DNA of 44,921 nt, from contig CAXBLG010000020.1 of NCBI GenBank assembly GCA_963976395.1, forward strand, positions 1 through 44,921, given 5' to 3'. This DNA is from UBA11612 sp963976395. GTDB lineage: Bacteria; Pseudomonadota; Alphaproteobacteria; Rhodospirillales; Rhodospirillaceae. Below, in pieces: positions 25,117 to 34,545 of this stretch (position 1 is its first letter; each line of letters begins with the position of its first letter). The translations under genes were made by a program, and so were the position numbers. Under the pieces are notes generated by a model that saw nothing but the letters and a program-made list of their open reading frames with translations, was not told the DNA's origin and did not search any database.

Positions 25117-25871
25117 TGAGCGCCAATCCCGCCCAGCCGCTCAGCGAGATCAAATCCGGGTCCGCACCCTGCGCGCCCGAACATATCGCCATCATCATGG
25201 ATGGAAACGGCCGCTGGGCGAACGCACGTGGGCTTCCACGCACGGCCGGTCATAAACGCGGCGCCGATGCAGTCAAGCGAGTTGTTAAAGGTGCCGGAGA
25301 ACTTGGGGTAAAGTATCTGACGCTGTTCGGGTTTTCGTCCGAGAACTGGCGCAGACCGGAAAGCGAAGTTCGTGATCTGCTCGGCTTGCTTAGATACTCT
25401 CTCGAAAATGACGTTATGGAATTGGACTCGCAGGGCATACAGCTGAAGGTCATCGGTGATCGGATGAGATTGCCGACCGACACAACCGCGCTGATTGCTG
25501 ACGCGGAAGAACGTACTTCGACGAACACGCGCTTGAAGCTAACCATCGCGCTGAGTTACGGCGGCCGTCAAGAGATTGTGGCTGCGGCAAGATCACTCGC
25601 CGCGGATTGTGTGGCGAGTAAAATTGCTGTGGGCGACATTGACGAGAGGGTCTTCGGTGATCGCTTGTTTACCAAGGACACCCCGGACCCTGATCTTCTT
25701 ATTCGCACATCCGGCGAACAGCGCATCAGTAATTTTCTGCTGTGGCAAATTGCTTATACCGAACTGGTGTTCACGGAAACGCTGTGGCCCGACTTTGATA
25801 AAAGCGAGCTTGAAGCAGCCATTGCTGAATTTCGTCAGCGCGAACGGCGTTACGGCGCCGTGAAGAGTTAG
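25116..25871 (+). CDS. uppS: Undecaprenyl diphosphate synthase
   Basis: Cis-prenyltransferase that extends farnesyl diphosphate with isopentenyl diphosphate to the C55 carrier lipid for peptidoglycan and O-antigen. Key signatures in 251 residues are IIMDGNGRWANARGLPRTAG with the catalytic Asp, FGFSSENWRRPESEV, and the C-terminal LIRTSGEQRISNFLLWQ followed by AYTELVF. It shares one base with the frr stop and is followed 10 bases later by cdsA. It uses the isoprenoid units whose pathway includes dxr two genes downstream. Confidence 0.97.
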   Translation: MSANPAQPLSEIKSGSAPCAPEHIAIIMDGNGRWANARGLPRTAGHKRGADAVKRVVKGAGELGVKYLTLFGFSSENWRRPESEVRDLLGLLRYSLENDVMELDSQGIQLKVIGDRMRLPTDTTALIADAEERTSTNTRLKLTIALSYGGRQEIVAAARSLAADCVASKIAVGDIDERVFGDRLFTKDTPDPDLLIRTSGEQRISNFLLWQIAYTELVFTETLWPDFDKSELEAAIAEFRQRERRYGAVKS

Positions 25872-25881
25872 CGGTGTTATA

Positions 25882-26682
25882 ATGTTATGGACACGTGTGG
25901 CCTCGGGAGTGGTCCTTGGCCCTCTTTTCTTGATTGTCGTTTATCTTGAAACGCCGTGGTTCAATATATTAGCCGGTGTCCTTGGGCTCATGGTGGCCTT
26001 TGAGTATGTGCGCATGACGGGTCTCGTCGGCGTTGGCGAGAAGTGGCATTGGCGAGCGGTACTGATTATGGCTGCGCCTTTTGTGGCCGTTTCTACCCTT
26101 GCCGTTGCTGGGCCGGTGATTGCTTTCGCATCGGTCGTAGTCCTAGCCCTGGTTTTTAGTGTCTCGGGCAGAATAGGGGCACGCAACGAGCCGTACCAAG
26201 TTCAAGCAGCTATTCCGTATGCGGCTTTGCCGACGCTCGCTTTGGCTTATGTCATGAACGTTGGCGATGCCGTATCGATATTTTGGCTGCTCGCTGTTGT
26301 TTGGGCGACAGATATAGGGGCCTATGCATTCGGGCGCCTCATCGGCGGCCCGAAGCTCGCGCCGTCCATAAGCCCAAATAAGACCTGGTCGGGGGCATTG
26401 GGCGGGATGGTGTCGGCGGTATTGGTCGCTTCGGCCCTGTTGTGGGTTTATGGCTTGACCGCTACCCTGGGCCTAGCTGGTCTTGCTGCGGTTCTATCGG
26501 CAATCAGCCAGTCTGGAGACCTATTTGAATCAGGCCTTAAACGGCGATATCAGGTCAAGGATTCAGGGAACCTGATCCCCGGCCACGGAGGTATAATGGA
26601 CCGCTTCGACGGCCTTTGGGCAGCGGCCCCGGCCATGGCCATGGTTTGTGTTGTTCTGCAAGGGGGAGTGCAGCAGTGGTAA
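25882..26682 (+). CDS. cdsA: Phosphatidate cytidylyltransferase
   Basis: Inner-membrane enzyme that makes CDP-diacylglycerol from CTP and phosphatidate, the branch point of phospholipid synthesis. The 266 residues contain about seven hydrophobic segments. The diagnostic C-terminal signature is present: SISPNKTWSGALGG, then SQSGDLFESGLKRRYQVKDS and PGHGGIMDRFDGL. Position between uppS and dxr is the usual alphaproteobacterial order. The first codon, ATG 25882, gives a plausible first membrane helix. Confidence 0.95.
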   Translation: MLWTRVASGVVLGPLFLIVVYLETPWFNILAGVLGLMVAFEYVRMTGLVGVGEKWHWRAVLIMAAPFVAVSTLAVAGPVIAFASVVVLALVFSVSGRIGARNEPYQVQAAIPYAALPTLALAYVMNVGDAVSIFWLLAVVWATDIGAYAFGRLIGGPKLAPSISPNKTWSGALGGMVSAVLVASALLWVYGLTATLGLAGLAAVLSAISQSGDLFESGLKRRYQVKDSGNLIPGHGGIMDRFDGLWAAAPAMAMVCVVLQGGVQQW

Positions 26683-26695
26683 TGGAGCAAGGGAC

Positions 26696-27886
26696 GTGAG
26701 CACTCAGTCAGGCAGTGTTGAGCCGCGGCGGATTGCCATCCTCGGATCGACCGGATCGGTTGGCGACAGCACGATCGATATCATCCAACGGACTCCGAAC
26801 GCGTATAACGTTCTGGCACTTACCGCTAACGGAAATTGGGAAAAATTAGCAAAACAAGCCAAAGTTTTAAGGCCTGAATTGGTCGCAATTGCCGATCCGG
26901 CAGGATATCAGGATCTGAAGGGAGCCCTTGCGGGCACCGATATTCGAGTTGTTGCAGGTGAAGAGGGGCTATGCGAGGCTGCGAGCCTTCCTTCTGACTG
27001 GGTTATGGCGGCTATTGTTGGTGCGGCGGGCTTGCGGCCGACTTTGGAGGCCGTAAAGCGCGGAGCGGCCGTGGCGCTCGCGAACAAGGAGTGTCTGGTC
27101 AGTGCCGGGACGTTATTTATGGATGCGGTCGCGGCACATGGGGCTACGCTGCTTCCGGTCGACTCAGAACATAACGCAATCTTCCAAGTATTTGATTTTA
27201 ATCAAAAAGATAAAATTCAAAAAATAATCCTGACAGCCTCGGGCGGTCCGTTTAGGACATGGGCGGCTGCGGCCATGGCGGGAGTGACGCCAGCCCAGGC
27301 CGTGGCCCATCCCAACTGGTCAATGGGTGCTAAGATCTCGGTAGATTCAGCGACGATGATGAATAAGGGCCTTGAAGTTATAGAGGCTCATCACTTGTTC
27401 GGACTGCCGAGCGAAAAAATCGAGATTATCGTTCATCCTCAATCGGTTGTGCATAGCATGGTCGAATATGCAGATGGATCGGTTCTGGCGCAGCTGGGCA
27501 GCCCGGATATGAGAACGCCCATCGCCTATACTCTGGGCTGGCCGGACCGCATTGGAGCTCCTTCCGCGCGCCTAGACCTGGCGACCCTGAGGACTTTGGA
27601 GTTTGAATCTCCCGATCCGCAGCGCTTCCCGGCTTTGCGGTTAGCTCGAAGCGCGTTGCAAAGCGGAGGGGCCGCCCCTACAATTCTTAACGCAGCCAAT
27701 GAGGTCGCCGTCGCCCGGTTTTTGGCCGAAAAAGCAGGCTTCCTCGATATTGCCGCAATTGTAGAAGATACATTGAGCCGCATACCGAACCGGCCGCTTG
27801 AGACGCTGGAAGATGTGATAGCGGTTGATGCCGATGCCCGCAGGGTTGCGGCTGAAATTAAGAGCTTCGGCGCTGCTGCGGAATAG
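26696..27886 (+). CDS. dxr: 1-deoxy-D-xylulose-5-phosphate reductoisomerase
   Basis: Second enzyme of the MEP isoprenoid pathway, converting DXP to MEP with NADPH. The GTG at 26696 is chosen: GGAG sits 8 bases upstream and the protein is then 396 residues, with the NADPH-binding RRIAILGSTGSVGDSTIDII close to the N-terminus. Further motifs are ALANKECLVSAG, LPVDSEHNAIFQ with the metal-binding Asp and Glu, ILTASGGPFR, and SVDSATMMNKGLEVIEAHHL. A longer reading frame beginning inside cdsA is not supported. The gap to cdsA is 13 bases. Confidence 0.95.
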   Translation: MSTQSGSVEPRRIAILGSTGSVGDSTIDIIQRTPNAYNVLALTANGNWEKLAKQAKVLRPELVAIADPAGYQDLKGALAGTDIRVVAGEEGLCEAASLPSDWVMAAIVGAAGLRPTLEAVKRGAAVALANKECLVSAGTLFMDAVAAHGATLLPVDSEHNAIFQVFDFNQKDKIQKIILTASGGPFRTWAAAAMAGVTPAQAVAHPNWSMGAKISVDSATMMNKGLEVIEAHHLFGLPSEKIEIIVHPQSVVHSMVEYADGSVLAQLGSPDMRTPIAYTLGWPDRIGAPSARLDLATLRTLEFESPDPQRFPALRLARSALQSGGAAPTILNAANEVAVARFLAEKAGFLDIAAIVEDTLSRIPNRPLETLEDVIAVDADARRVAAEIKSFGAAAE

Positions 27887-27917
27887 CAGCCCGGCGGTGA
27901 AGTAGGAGAATACAAGC

Positions 27918-29045
27918 GTGCTTGAGCAGATTTTCGGCGTTCCCTTTACGCTTTTGAGCTTTTTAGTTGCCCTGTCGGTCGTGGTTTTTGTGCACGAATT
28001 TGGACATTTCTTCGTGGCGCGGCGCTGTGGTGTCAGATGTGAAGTTTTCTCAATTGGATTTGGCCCGGAATTGTTCGGGCGGACAGACCGTCATGGAACG
28101 CGGTGGAAATTAAGTCTCATACCCCTCGGCGGATATGTCCGTATGTTCGGCGAAGGTGATACCATGCAGGCGGTCGAGGGCGGCAAAGAGGTCGCTGAAG
28201 AGGAACCTCGCGCGTTAACCCCTGAAGAACGCGCGGTCTCCTTTAACCATAAAACCCTGGGTCAAAAATCTGCAATTGTTTTCGCCGGGCCGGCGGTCAA
28301 TCTGCTTTTCGCGATCGCTGTATTCTGGGGAATTTTTATACTTGTAGGCCAGCCGGTGACCGAGCCGGTCATAGGCTCGGTTGTGGAAGATAGTGCAGCC
28401 GCCGATGCCGGATTGGAGGCTGAGGATAGAATCCTAGCCATTGACGGCTCGCCGATTGACCGTTTCGAGGACATTCAAAATATTGTTCAGATCGGCAATG
28501 GCGCTCCGCTCAACCTCTTGATTGAGAGGGACGCGGCCGAACTCAATGTCACGTTAACACCGAGGCCAGTGGACGGCACCGATCCCTTCGGAAATGATGT
28601 GCGGCGCTATCTTATTGGCATTGGAGCGTCCGGACAAACCCGCATCACAGACCTAGGTCCGGTTGCAGCCCTTGGGGTGGCATTTGGGCAGACCTACGAA
28701 ATTATTGAAGGCACGGCCATAGCAGTTGGCCAGATTGTGTCGGGCGAGCGTGGGACAGAAGACCTAGGCGGGCCGATCAAGATTGCTAAATATTCGGGCC
28801 AGGCAGCTAAGACGGGTGCGGCGGGCTTTATCTTATTTATGGCGATCCTGTCCATAAACCTCGGAATCATCAATCTTTTCCCGGTTCCGCTGCTTGACGG
28901 CGGTCACCTGTTGTTTTACGCCATCGAGGCCGTGCGCGGTCGGCCATTGTCTGAGCAGACCCAGGAGTGGGGAATGCGTGCGGGTTTGGCTTTGGTCGTC
29001 GCGCTTATGGTTTTTGTCACCTGGAACGATATCGTTCATTTCTGA
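27918..29045 (+). CDS. rseP: Site-2 protease RseP
   Basis: Intramembrane zinc metalloprotease that cuts membrane-bound anti-sigma factors and leftover signal peptides. The 375 residues have HEFGH (26-30) in the first membrane helix, one PDZ domain (about 120-200, GSVVEDSAAADAGLEAEDRI), and the second active-site motif FPVPLLDGGHLLFYAIEAVR near residues 317-336. AGGAG precedes the GTG start. E. coli RseP has two PDZ domains and is longer; the single-PDZ form seen here is common in alphaproteobacteria. It is followed by bamA after 58 bases, a conserved link to envelope stress. Confidence 0.95.
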   Translation: MLEQIFGVPFTLLSFLVALSVVVFVHEFGHFFVARRCGVRCEVFSIGFGPELFGRTDRHGTRWKLSLIPLGGYVRMFGEGDTMQAVEGGKEVAEEEPRALTPEERAVSFNHKTLGQKSAIVFAGPAVNLLFAIAVFWGIFILVGQPVTEPVIGSVVEDSAAADAGLEAEDRILAIDGSPIDRFEDIQNIVQIGNGAPLNLLIERDAAELNVTLTPRPVDGTDPFGNDVRRYLIGIGASGQTRITDLGPVAALGVAFGQTYEIIEGTAIAVGQIVSGERGTEDLGGPIKIAKYSGQAAKTGAAGFILFMAILSINLGIINLFPVPLLDGGHLLFYAIEAVRGRPLSEQTQEWGMRAGLALVVALMVFVTWNDIVHF

Positions 29046-29103
29046 TCCTCATGGCTGGTTCGCGCGAAGAGGTATCGGGCAATTGTTGAGTTGGAAGGTC
29101 CGT

Positions 29104-31467
29104 ATGAGTTGGACAGCCCGATTAGTTCAGCGCTGTAAGGCGTGCCAGAAGCGCTGTTCTCAGCGCGGCGGCGGTGCGTGCTTGATGCGTGTTGTGCTGG
29201 CCTTGAGCCTGATAATGGCTCTGTCTGGGACGCTAACGCCGCCGTCTTGGGCGCAGAGCGGCAGTATCGAAACCATTGGTATTCAGGGAAGTCAGCGCAT
29301 TGAGCCGGAAACCATCCGCACATACCTGACGGTCCGGGAGGGCGATCCGTTCGACCCCGTGCGTATTGACCGATCATTGAAGAACTTGTTTGCGACCGGG
29401 CTATTTGCCGACGTTACGATTTCACAGCAAGATTCTATGTTGCTCGTTCGGGTGGTGGAAAACCCGATCATCAACCGAATCTCGGTCGAGGGAAACAAGC
29501 AGGTCGATGACGATGAATTGAGACCTGAAATTCAGCTCCGTCCACGTGTGGTTTACACGCGCACCAAGGTGCAGCAAGACGTCGATAAAATCCTTGAGTT
29601 ATACCGGCGCGAAGGGCGGTTCGCGGCCCGAGTAGAACCGAAAGTCATCGAGCTTCCTCAAAACCGTGTGGATGTGGTGTTCGAGGTTGTCGAAGGTCCG
29701 CCAACTTATGTTCGGACCATTAACTTTGTCGGCAATGAAGCCTTCGACGACAATGAGTTGCGCGACGTTATTCTAACGCGCGAAGAGCGTTGGTGGCGTT
29801 TCTTTACCTCGAACGATACATACGATCCCGACCGCATGAACTATGACCGCGAGTTACTGCGGCAGCATTACTTAGAGGAAGGTTACGCGGACTTTGAAGT
29901 TGTTTCGGCAGTCGCCGAGCTCGCGCCTAATCGTGAGAATTTCTATATGTCGTTCACGGTTAAAGAGGGCCCGCGTTATCGTCTTGATGAGGTGGGTCTG
30001 GAGATTACGGTTGATGACTTGCCGCGTGAGACGCTTGAAGCGGCCGTCATTCCTCAAGTGGGTGATTGGTACAACGGCAAGCAGCTGGAAGACACAATCG
30101 AAGCCGTCAGCGATGCGGCCGGAATTGCCGGGTACGCGTTTGTTGAAGTTCGGCCGCGCCTAAGGCGCAATCCTGAACAACAAACCATCAGTGTCGTTTT
30201 CGAAGTGGCGCAGGGTCCGCGCGTATTTATTGAGCGCGTGGATGTACAGGGCAACAACCGCACATTGGAAAATGTCGTCCGCCGTGAAATTCTTCTGGTC
30301 GAGGGTGACGCGTTTAATGCCGCAAAGGTTCGACGCTCAAAAGCCCGACTTGAAAATCTGGGATTCTTTAAAGAACAAACGGTCGAAATCGAAAGCACAC
30401 CATCGGATGTCTATCCTGACCGCACAATTCTTACCGCAAAGGTAGAAGAGCAAAACACCGGTGAATTATCGTTTGGCGTAGGCTATTCCAGCGCCACAGG
30501 CGCGCTGTTCGACATCGGATATCGCGAGCGCAATCTTCTTGGACGTGGTCAAGATTTGCGGGTGAATTTCAGTATCGCACAGCAACAATCTCAGGTGAAC
30601 CTGGGCTTCACGGAACCCTACTTTCTGAATCGCCGTTTGGCTGCAGGCGCGGACCTGTTCGCCTCTCGCACTGACTATCAATCGGAGAGCGGCTTCACTC
30701 AGAAGAACTACGGTGGATCTACTCGAATCGGCTTTAGCTATAACGAGTATTTATTCCAGAGATTTAGCTACCAACTTTTGTGGACAAGCCTGTCGGGACT
30801 AGACAACGCATCATCGCAATTTGTGCGAGAGCAGGCTGGGACAGCTATTACCTCGCAGGTCAGCACATCCGTCGTTTATGACCGCCGTAATAATATTATT
30901 GACCCGAGCTCTGGTTTTTATCTTTCTCTAACAGGCGATTTGGCTGGATTGGGCGGTAACGAAAGATTCGTTCGCGGTTCAGCTGCTGCCGCAGTTTACG
31001 CGGAGCCCTTTGACGGCTGGATTTTCTCGGCGACAACGTCCGGAACCTATATTGTTGGGCTCGGAGAAGAAGTTAAGATTTACCAGCGCTCACAGATGGG
31101 CGGCTTTACACTTCGGGGGTATAGTGACTTTGGTGCTAGTCCCCGCGATGCGATCACAGGAGACGCCATCGGCGGCGACTGGATGGTCACGGCGAATTTC
31201 GAGCTTAGAATACCGCTGGGCCTGTCGCCGGAGGCTGGTATCAAGACGTACCTGTTTAATGATTGGGGTGTAATCGGCCCGCCAACAGATTTAAAGCAAC
31301 GTGGAATTGCGATTCTGGATTCTCGAGCAATTCGCGGAGCGGTTGGTATTGGTGTTGAATGGACTTCGGTCCTACCTATTACGGTGGACTACTCGCCGTT
31401 GGTAATTAATGCGCAAAGTTTCGACCGCGTTTCACGTTTTCGTGTGAATTTTGGAACCCGCTTCTAA
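29104..31467 (+). CDS. bamA: Outer membrane protein assembly factor BamA
   Basis: Core of the beta-barrel assembly machine in the outer membrane. From ATG 29104 (GGAAGG just upstream) it has 787 residues, with a long basic region before the signal sequence; ATG 29185 would give a conventional signal (MRVVLALSLIMALSGTL to WAQ) and remains an alternative. Five POTRA domains follow, beginning near SIETIGIQGSQRIEPETI, INRISVEGNKQVDDDEL, YVRTINFVGNEAFDDNEL, YRLDEVGLEITVDDL and FIERVDVQGNNRTLENVV. The 16-strand barrel starts near NTGELSFGVGYSS, includes the loop motif GGFTLRGY (equivalent to VRGF of loop 6), and ends in RFRVNFGTRF with the terminal Phe. Confidence 0.95.
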   Translation: MSWTARLVQRCKACQKRCSQRGGGACLMRVVLALSLIMALSGTLTPPSWAQSGSIETIGIQGSQRIEPETIRTYLTVREGDPFDPVRIDRSLKNLFATGLFADVTISQQDSMLLVRVVENPIINRISVEGNKQVDDDELRPEIQLRPRVVYTRTKVQQDVDKILELYRREGRFAARVEPKVIELPQNRVDVVFEVVEGPPTYVRTINFVGNEAFDDNELRDVILTREERWWRFFTSNDTYDPDRMNYDRELLRQHYLEEGYADFEVVSAVAELAPNRENFYMSFTVKEGPRYRLDEVGLEITVDDLPRETLEAAVIPQVGDWYNGKQLEDTIEAVSDAAGIAGYAFVEVRPRLRRNPEQQTISVVFEVAQGPRVFIERVDVQGNNRTLENVVRREILLVEGDAFNAAKVRRSKARLENLGFFKEQTVEIESTPSDVYPDRTILTAKVEEQNTGELSFGVGYSSATGALFDIGYRERNLLGRGQDLRVNFSIAQQQSQVNLGFTEPYFLNRRLAAGADLFASRTDYQSESGFTQKNYGGSTRIGFSYNEYLFQRFSYQLLWTSLSGLDNASSQFVREQAGTAITSQVSTSVVYDRRNNIIDPSSGFYLSLTGDLAGLGGNERFVRGSAAAAVYAEPFDGWIFSATTSGTYIVGLGEEVKIYQRSQMGGFTLRGYSDFGASPRDAITGDAIGGDWMVTANFELRIPLGLSPEAGIKTYLFNDWGVIGPPTDLKQRGIAILDSRAIRGAVGIGVEWTSVLPITVDYSPLVINAQSFDRVSRFRVNFGTRF

Positions 31468-31483
31468 ACTAGAGGTTTATCCG

Positions 31484-32113
31484 ATGAAGACTATCGCTAT
31501 ATCACGCACTTTTCTTACGGCACTGTCTGTAACTACAGTCATGCTTGCTCTTCTTATTCCCGGTACGGCAGCTTATGCCCAAGCCGAAAAAATGGCAGTT
31601 CCCGTTCTTGGGGTTGTGGATACTGATCGGATATTGCAAGAATCCTTGGCGGCGAAAGGCGTGCGGCTTGAGCGCGACAAGTACGCCAATCAATATCAAA
31701 GCCAAGTCAAAGAGATGGAGGCTAGCCTCCGGACCGAAGATCAAGAATTGTCACAACAGCGTGGCGTTCTGGCCCCTGAAGTATTCCAGCAACGGGCACA
31801 AGGATTTCAGCAGAAGCTTGCCGATTTCCAAACTCAATTGCAGGACAAGCAAGAGCGTTTGGACTTCGCATTTCAGCAAGCTATGCAGGAAATCGGCAAC
31901 ACGATTATGGTTGTCTCCAGCGAAATTGCGAAAGAGCGCGGTATAAACGCAGTCATGGCGCGTAGTCAGCTCATGATATTCGATCCCTCCATGGACATCA
32001 CCAAGCCTGTACTTGATAAGTTGAACGAGCGGTTGGGGTCGGTCGCGTTTCAGAACCCTGAAACACTGCAGCGGCAGGGTTCAGAGGGTGCTGCGGCCGG
32101 CGCCGCGAATTAA
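31484..32113 (+). CDS. skp: OmpH/Skp-family periplasmic chaperone
   Basis: Holds unfolded outer-membrane proteins on their way to BamA. ATG 31484 has AGAGG 8 bases upstream and gives a signal peptide ending AYAQA. The 209-residue precursor then shows VLGVVDTDRILQES, typical of the family N-terminus, and a long helical part (about 60-140) rich in Gln, Glu and Lys that would form the coiled-coil arms. The tail is Gly/Ala-rich and probably disordered. It sits 16 bases after bamA and before lpxD, the common order. Confidence 0.9.
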   Translation: MKTIAISRTFLTALSVTTVMLALLIPGTAAYAQAEKMAVPVLGVVDTDRILQESLAAKGVRLERDKYANQYQSQVKEMEASLRTEDQELSQQRGVLAPEVFQQRAQGFQQKLADFQTQLQDKQERLDFAFQQAMQEIGNTIMVVSSEIAKERGINAVMARSQLMIFDPSMDITKPVLDKLNERLGSVAFQNPETLQRQGSEGAAAGAAN

Positions 32114-32133
32114 ATAACTGACCGATTTCGCAA

Positions 32134-33153
32134 ATGCCCGATTCACGGTTTTACCACCGCGCCGGGCCTTTCACGTTGATGGATCTCGCAAGCCGGTGTA
32201 ATGCCGCGCTTGCGGAGACCTCTATACCTGACCGGCTTATCTGCGATATCAGTACTCTTGAAGCAGCAGGGCCCGACGACATCGTCTATGTGTCGGATGT
32301 GTCTTACATAGACGCATCCTCGGCGAGTAATTGTGGGGCCTGCATCACCACACAAGTTTGCCAGTCTAAAATGCCGAGCAATGGTTGTGCCGTTCTTGTG
32401 GTGGACGATCCGCGGCTCGCGTTCGCGCAGATATCTTCTGCCTTTTATCCGAGTGCGAGCAATTCATCTTTCGATCCAGGAGACGCTATTGCGTCTGATG
32501 CGGTTATCGGTTCCGACGTGCAAATTGCACCTGGTGTGGTTATTGGCTCAAGGGCTGAAATTGGGGCGGGGACAATCATAGGGGCGCACGCCGCAGTTGG
32601 GCCGGGTGTTGTTCTGGGAGAGGGATGCGTGATTGGGCCCAATGTGACCATCACCCACGCTGTTATTGGGAAAAGAGTCGCGATTGCCGCCGGGACTCAA
32701 ATCGGCCAAGACGGATTTGGGTTTTTGCACACTAAGACCGGGCATAAAAAAGTTCCGCAGTTAGGGCGCGTTATGATCCAGGATGACGTGGATATCGGGG
32801 CAAATTGTGCTGTAGATAGGGGATCCCTCGGCGATACGATTATCGGAGCCGGCACTAAAATCGATAATTTGGTCCAGATTGGGCACAACTCAGAGATTGG
32901 GCGCGATTGCATCATAGTCTCTCAGGTCGGTATTTCGGGGAGTTGCCGCATTGGTAACGGCGTGGTTATTGGGGGACAGGCGGGTCTTGCTAACCACGTA
33001 ACCGTCGGGGATAGGGCGCAAATTGCGGCCAAATCAGGTATAATGCGCGATGTGCCCGCCGGAGAGGCTGTTATGGGATATCCCGCGAAACCCATTCGTC
33101 AATTCTGGCGTGACGTGGCGGCGTTGTCGCGGTTGACCAAGCGCGCGAAGTAA
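32134..33153 (+). CDS. lpxD: UDP-3-O-acylglucosamine N-acyltransferase LpxD
   Basis: Third acylation step of lipid A: it adds a hydroxyacyl chain from acyl-ACP to the 2-amino group. The 339 residues have the N-terminal uridine-binding domain (about 10-115) and then a left-handed beta helix of hexapeptide repeats such as IGSDVQIAPGVVIGSRAEIG. The catalytic base is H251 in QIGHNSEIG, equivalent to H239 of E. coli. The C-terminal MGYPAKPIRQFWRDVAAL is family-typical. It is spaced 20 bases from skp and 73 from fabZ. Confidence 0.96.
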   Translation: MPDSRFYHRAGPFTLMDLASRCNAALAETSIPDRLICDISTLEAAGPDDIVYVSDVSYIDASSASNCGACITTQVCQSKMPSNGCAVLVVDDPRLAFAQISSAFYPSASNSSFDPGDAIASDAVIGSDVQIAPGVVIGSRAEIGAGTIIGAHAAVGPGVVLGEGCVIGPNVTITHAVIGKRVAIAAGTQIGQDGFGFLHTKTGHKKVPQLGRVMIQDDVDIGANCAVDRGSLGDTIIGAGTKIDNLVQIGHNSEIGRDCIIVSQVGISGSCRIGNGVVIGGQAGLANHVTVGDRAQIAAKSGIMRDVPAGEAVMGYPAKPIRQFWRDVAALSRLTKRAK

Positions 33154-33226
33154 CCCTAAATGGCGGCGATGTGTGTAGCAGGGTGCCTACGAACGTCACT
33201 GCGAGCGCCATTGTGAGGATATGACT

Positions 33227-33694
33227 ATGGACGGACAAACGACTGGTGAAGGCGGCGTAACAATCGACATCCATCGGATTGTTGAAATGATCCCGCATCG
33301 TTACCCCTTTCTGCTCATTGATCGGCTGGTAGATGTTATTCCCGGCGAATCTGCGGTCGGTCTTAAGAACGTCAGCGTTAATGAGCCGTTTTTCCAGGGT
33401 CATTTTCCAAACCGCCCGGTAATGCCGGGTGTCCTCATCATAGAAGCCATGGCGCAAACGGCGGCGGTCATCGTTGTTGCGTCTTTGGGTGGGTCCGCGG
33501 AGGGTAAACTCGTTTACTTCATGTCGATCGATAACGCCCGCTTTCGCAAACCCGTGGAGCCTGGAGATCAGCTTCATCTTGTTTGCCGCAAGGAACGGCA
33601 GCGCGGCAACGTATGGAAATTTACCGGTGAAGCCCTGGTGGGTGACACGGTCGTGGCTGAGGCAACCTACACTGCCATGATTATGGATAGCTAA
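33227..33694 (+). CDS. fabZ: 3-hydroxyacyl-ACP dehydratase FabZ
   Basis: Dehydrates 3-hydroxyacyl-ACP in fatty acid elongation and competes with LpxA/LpxD for the same substrate. ATG 33227 is preferred over ATG 33221 because GAGG (33215-33218) is 8 bases from it. The 155-residue hot-dog-fold protein has IPHRYPFLLIDR, catalytic H59 in GHFPNRPVMPGV and E73 in IIEAMAQTAA. Placement between lpxD and lpxA is the classic arrangement that couples membrane lipid and lipid A supply. Confidence 0.96.
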   Translation: MDGQTTGEGGVTIDIHRIVEMIPHRYPFLLIDRLVDVIPGESAVGLKNVSVNEPFFQGHFPNRPVMPGVLIIEAMAQTAAVIVVASLGGSAEGKLVYFMSIDNARFRKPVEPGDQLHLVCRKERQRGNVWKFTGEALVGDTVVAEATYTAMIMDS

Positions 33695-33714
33695 CCCGGT
33701 CGCTGGTCTTTTTA

Positions 33715-34536
33715 GTGGACGCAACCCCTCAAACAGAACGAATTCATTCAACCGCGCTGGTGGACAAGCAGGCACGGTTAGGCGAGGGCGTGGAAATAGG
33801 CCCATACTGCACCGTTGGCCCGCATGTGACGCTGGAGAACGGTGTGCGGTTGATCTCGCATGTAGTCATCGACGGACATACAACCGTCGGGGCTCACTCA
33901 ATCCTTCATCCGTTCGCATCTCTTGGCCTTGCTCCGCAACACTTACACAGCACCGGCAAGGACGCGCGACTCAAAATCGGAGAGCATACCACCATTCGTG
34001 AACACGTGACGTTGCATGTGGGGACGGAGCAGGGCCGAATGGAAACGAAGGTTGGTGATCATTGTTTCCTAATGGTTGGGGCTCATATCGCCCATGACTG
34101 CATTATTGGCGACAACGTCATCCTGACGAACAACGTTGCGTTGGGTGGTCACGTAACCATTGGTGATTACGCGGTTGTTGGTGGTTTGTCGGGCGTGCAT
34201 CAGCATGTGCGTATTGGAAAACACGCAATGATCGGCGGCGTCACCGGCGTCGAAAAAGATGTGATTCCTTACGCACTGGCGATGGGAAATCGGGCGAAGC
34301 TGACCGGTCTCAATATTGTTGGATTGCGTCGCCGTGGCTTCTCCAGGGAAGACATTCGAAGTCTGCGAACAGCGTATGGACTTCTTTTTTCTCAAGGCGG
34401 CACAATGAGTGAGCGTTTAAGCGAAGTGGCCGACTTATTTTCGCAGCATGCCGGCGTGATGGATATTATCAACTTCATTAGAGAAGATTCATCCCGACCC
34501 ATATGTACACCCGCCGCGAACGGCAACGGTGGGTAA
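33715..34536 (+). CDS. lpxA: UDP-N-acetylglucosamine O-acyltransferase LpxA
   Basis: First step of lipid A synthesis, moving a 3-hydroxyacyl chain to the 3-OH of UDP-GlcNAc. The 273 residues form hexapeptide repeats (IGPYCTVGPHVTLENGVRL and others). The catalytic base is H124 in VGAHIAHDC, matching H125 of E. coli LpxA, and the ligand-binding loop TIREHVTLHVGTEQG is present. The C-terminal helical domain has GLNIVGLRRRGFSREDIRSL. GTG 33715 is the likely start, with a weak ribosome binding site, 20 bases after fabZ. Confidence 0.96.
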   Translation: MDATPQTERIHSTALVDKQARLGEGVEIGPYCTVGPHVTLENGVRLISHVVIDGHTTVGAHSILHPFASLGLAPQHLHSTGKDARLKIGEHTTIREHVTLHVGTEQGRMETKVGDHCFLMVGAHIAHDCIIGDNVILTNNVALGGHVTIGDYAVVGGLSGVHQHVRIGKHAMIGGVTGVEKDVIPYALAMGNRAKLTGLNIVGLRRRGFSREDIRSLRTAYGLLFSQGGTMSERLSEVADLFSQHAGVMDIINFIREDSSRPICTPAANGNGG

Positions 34537-34545
34537 TTCGCGTCC

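Noticed and set aside
33071..33805. A 244-codon frame antisense to fabZ and lpxA
   Set aside because: Shadow of conserved lipid A genes.
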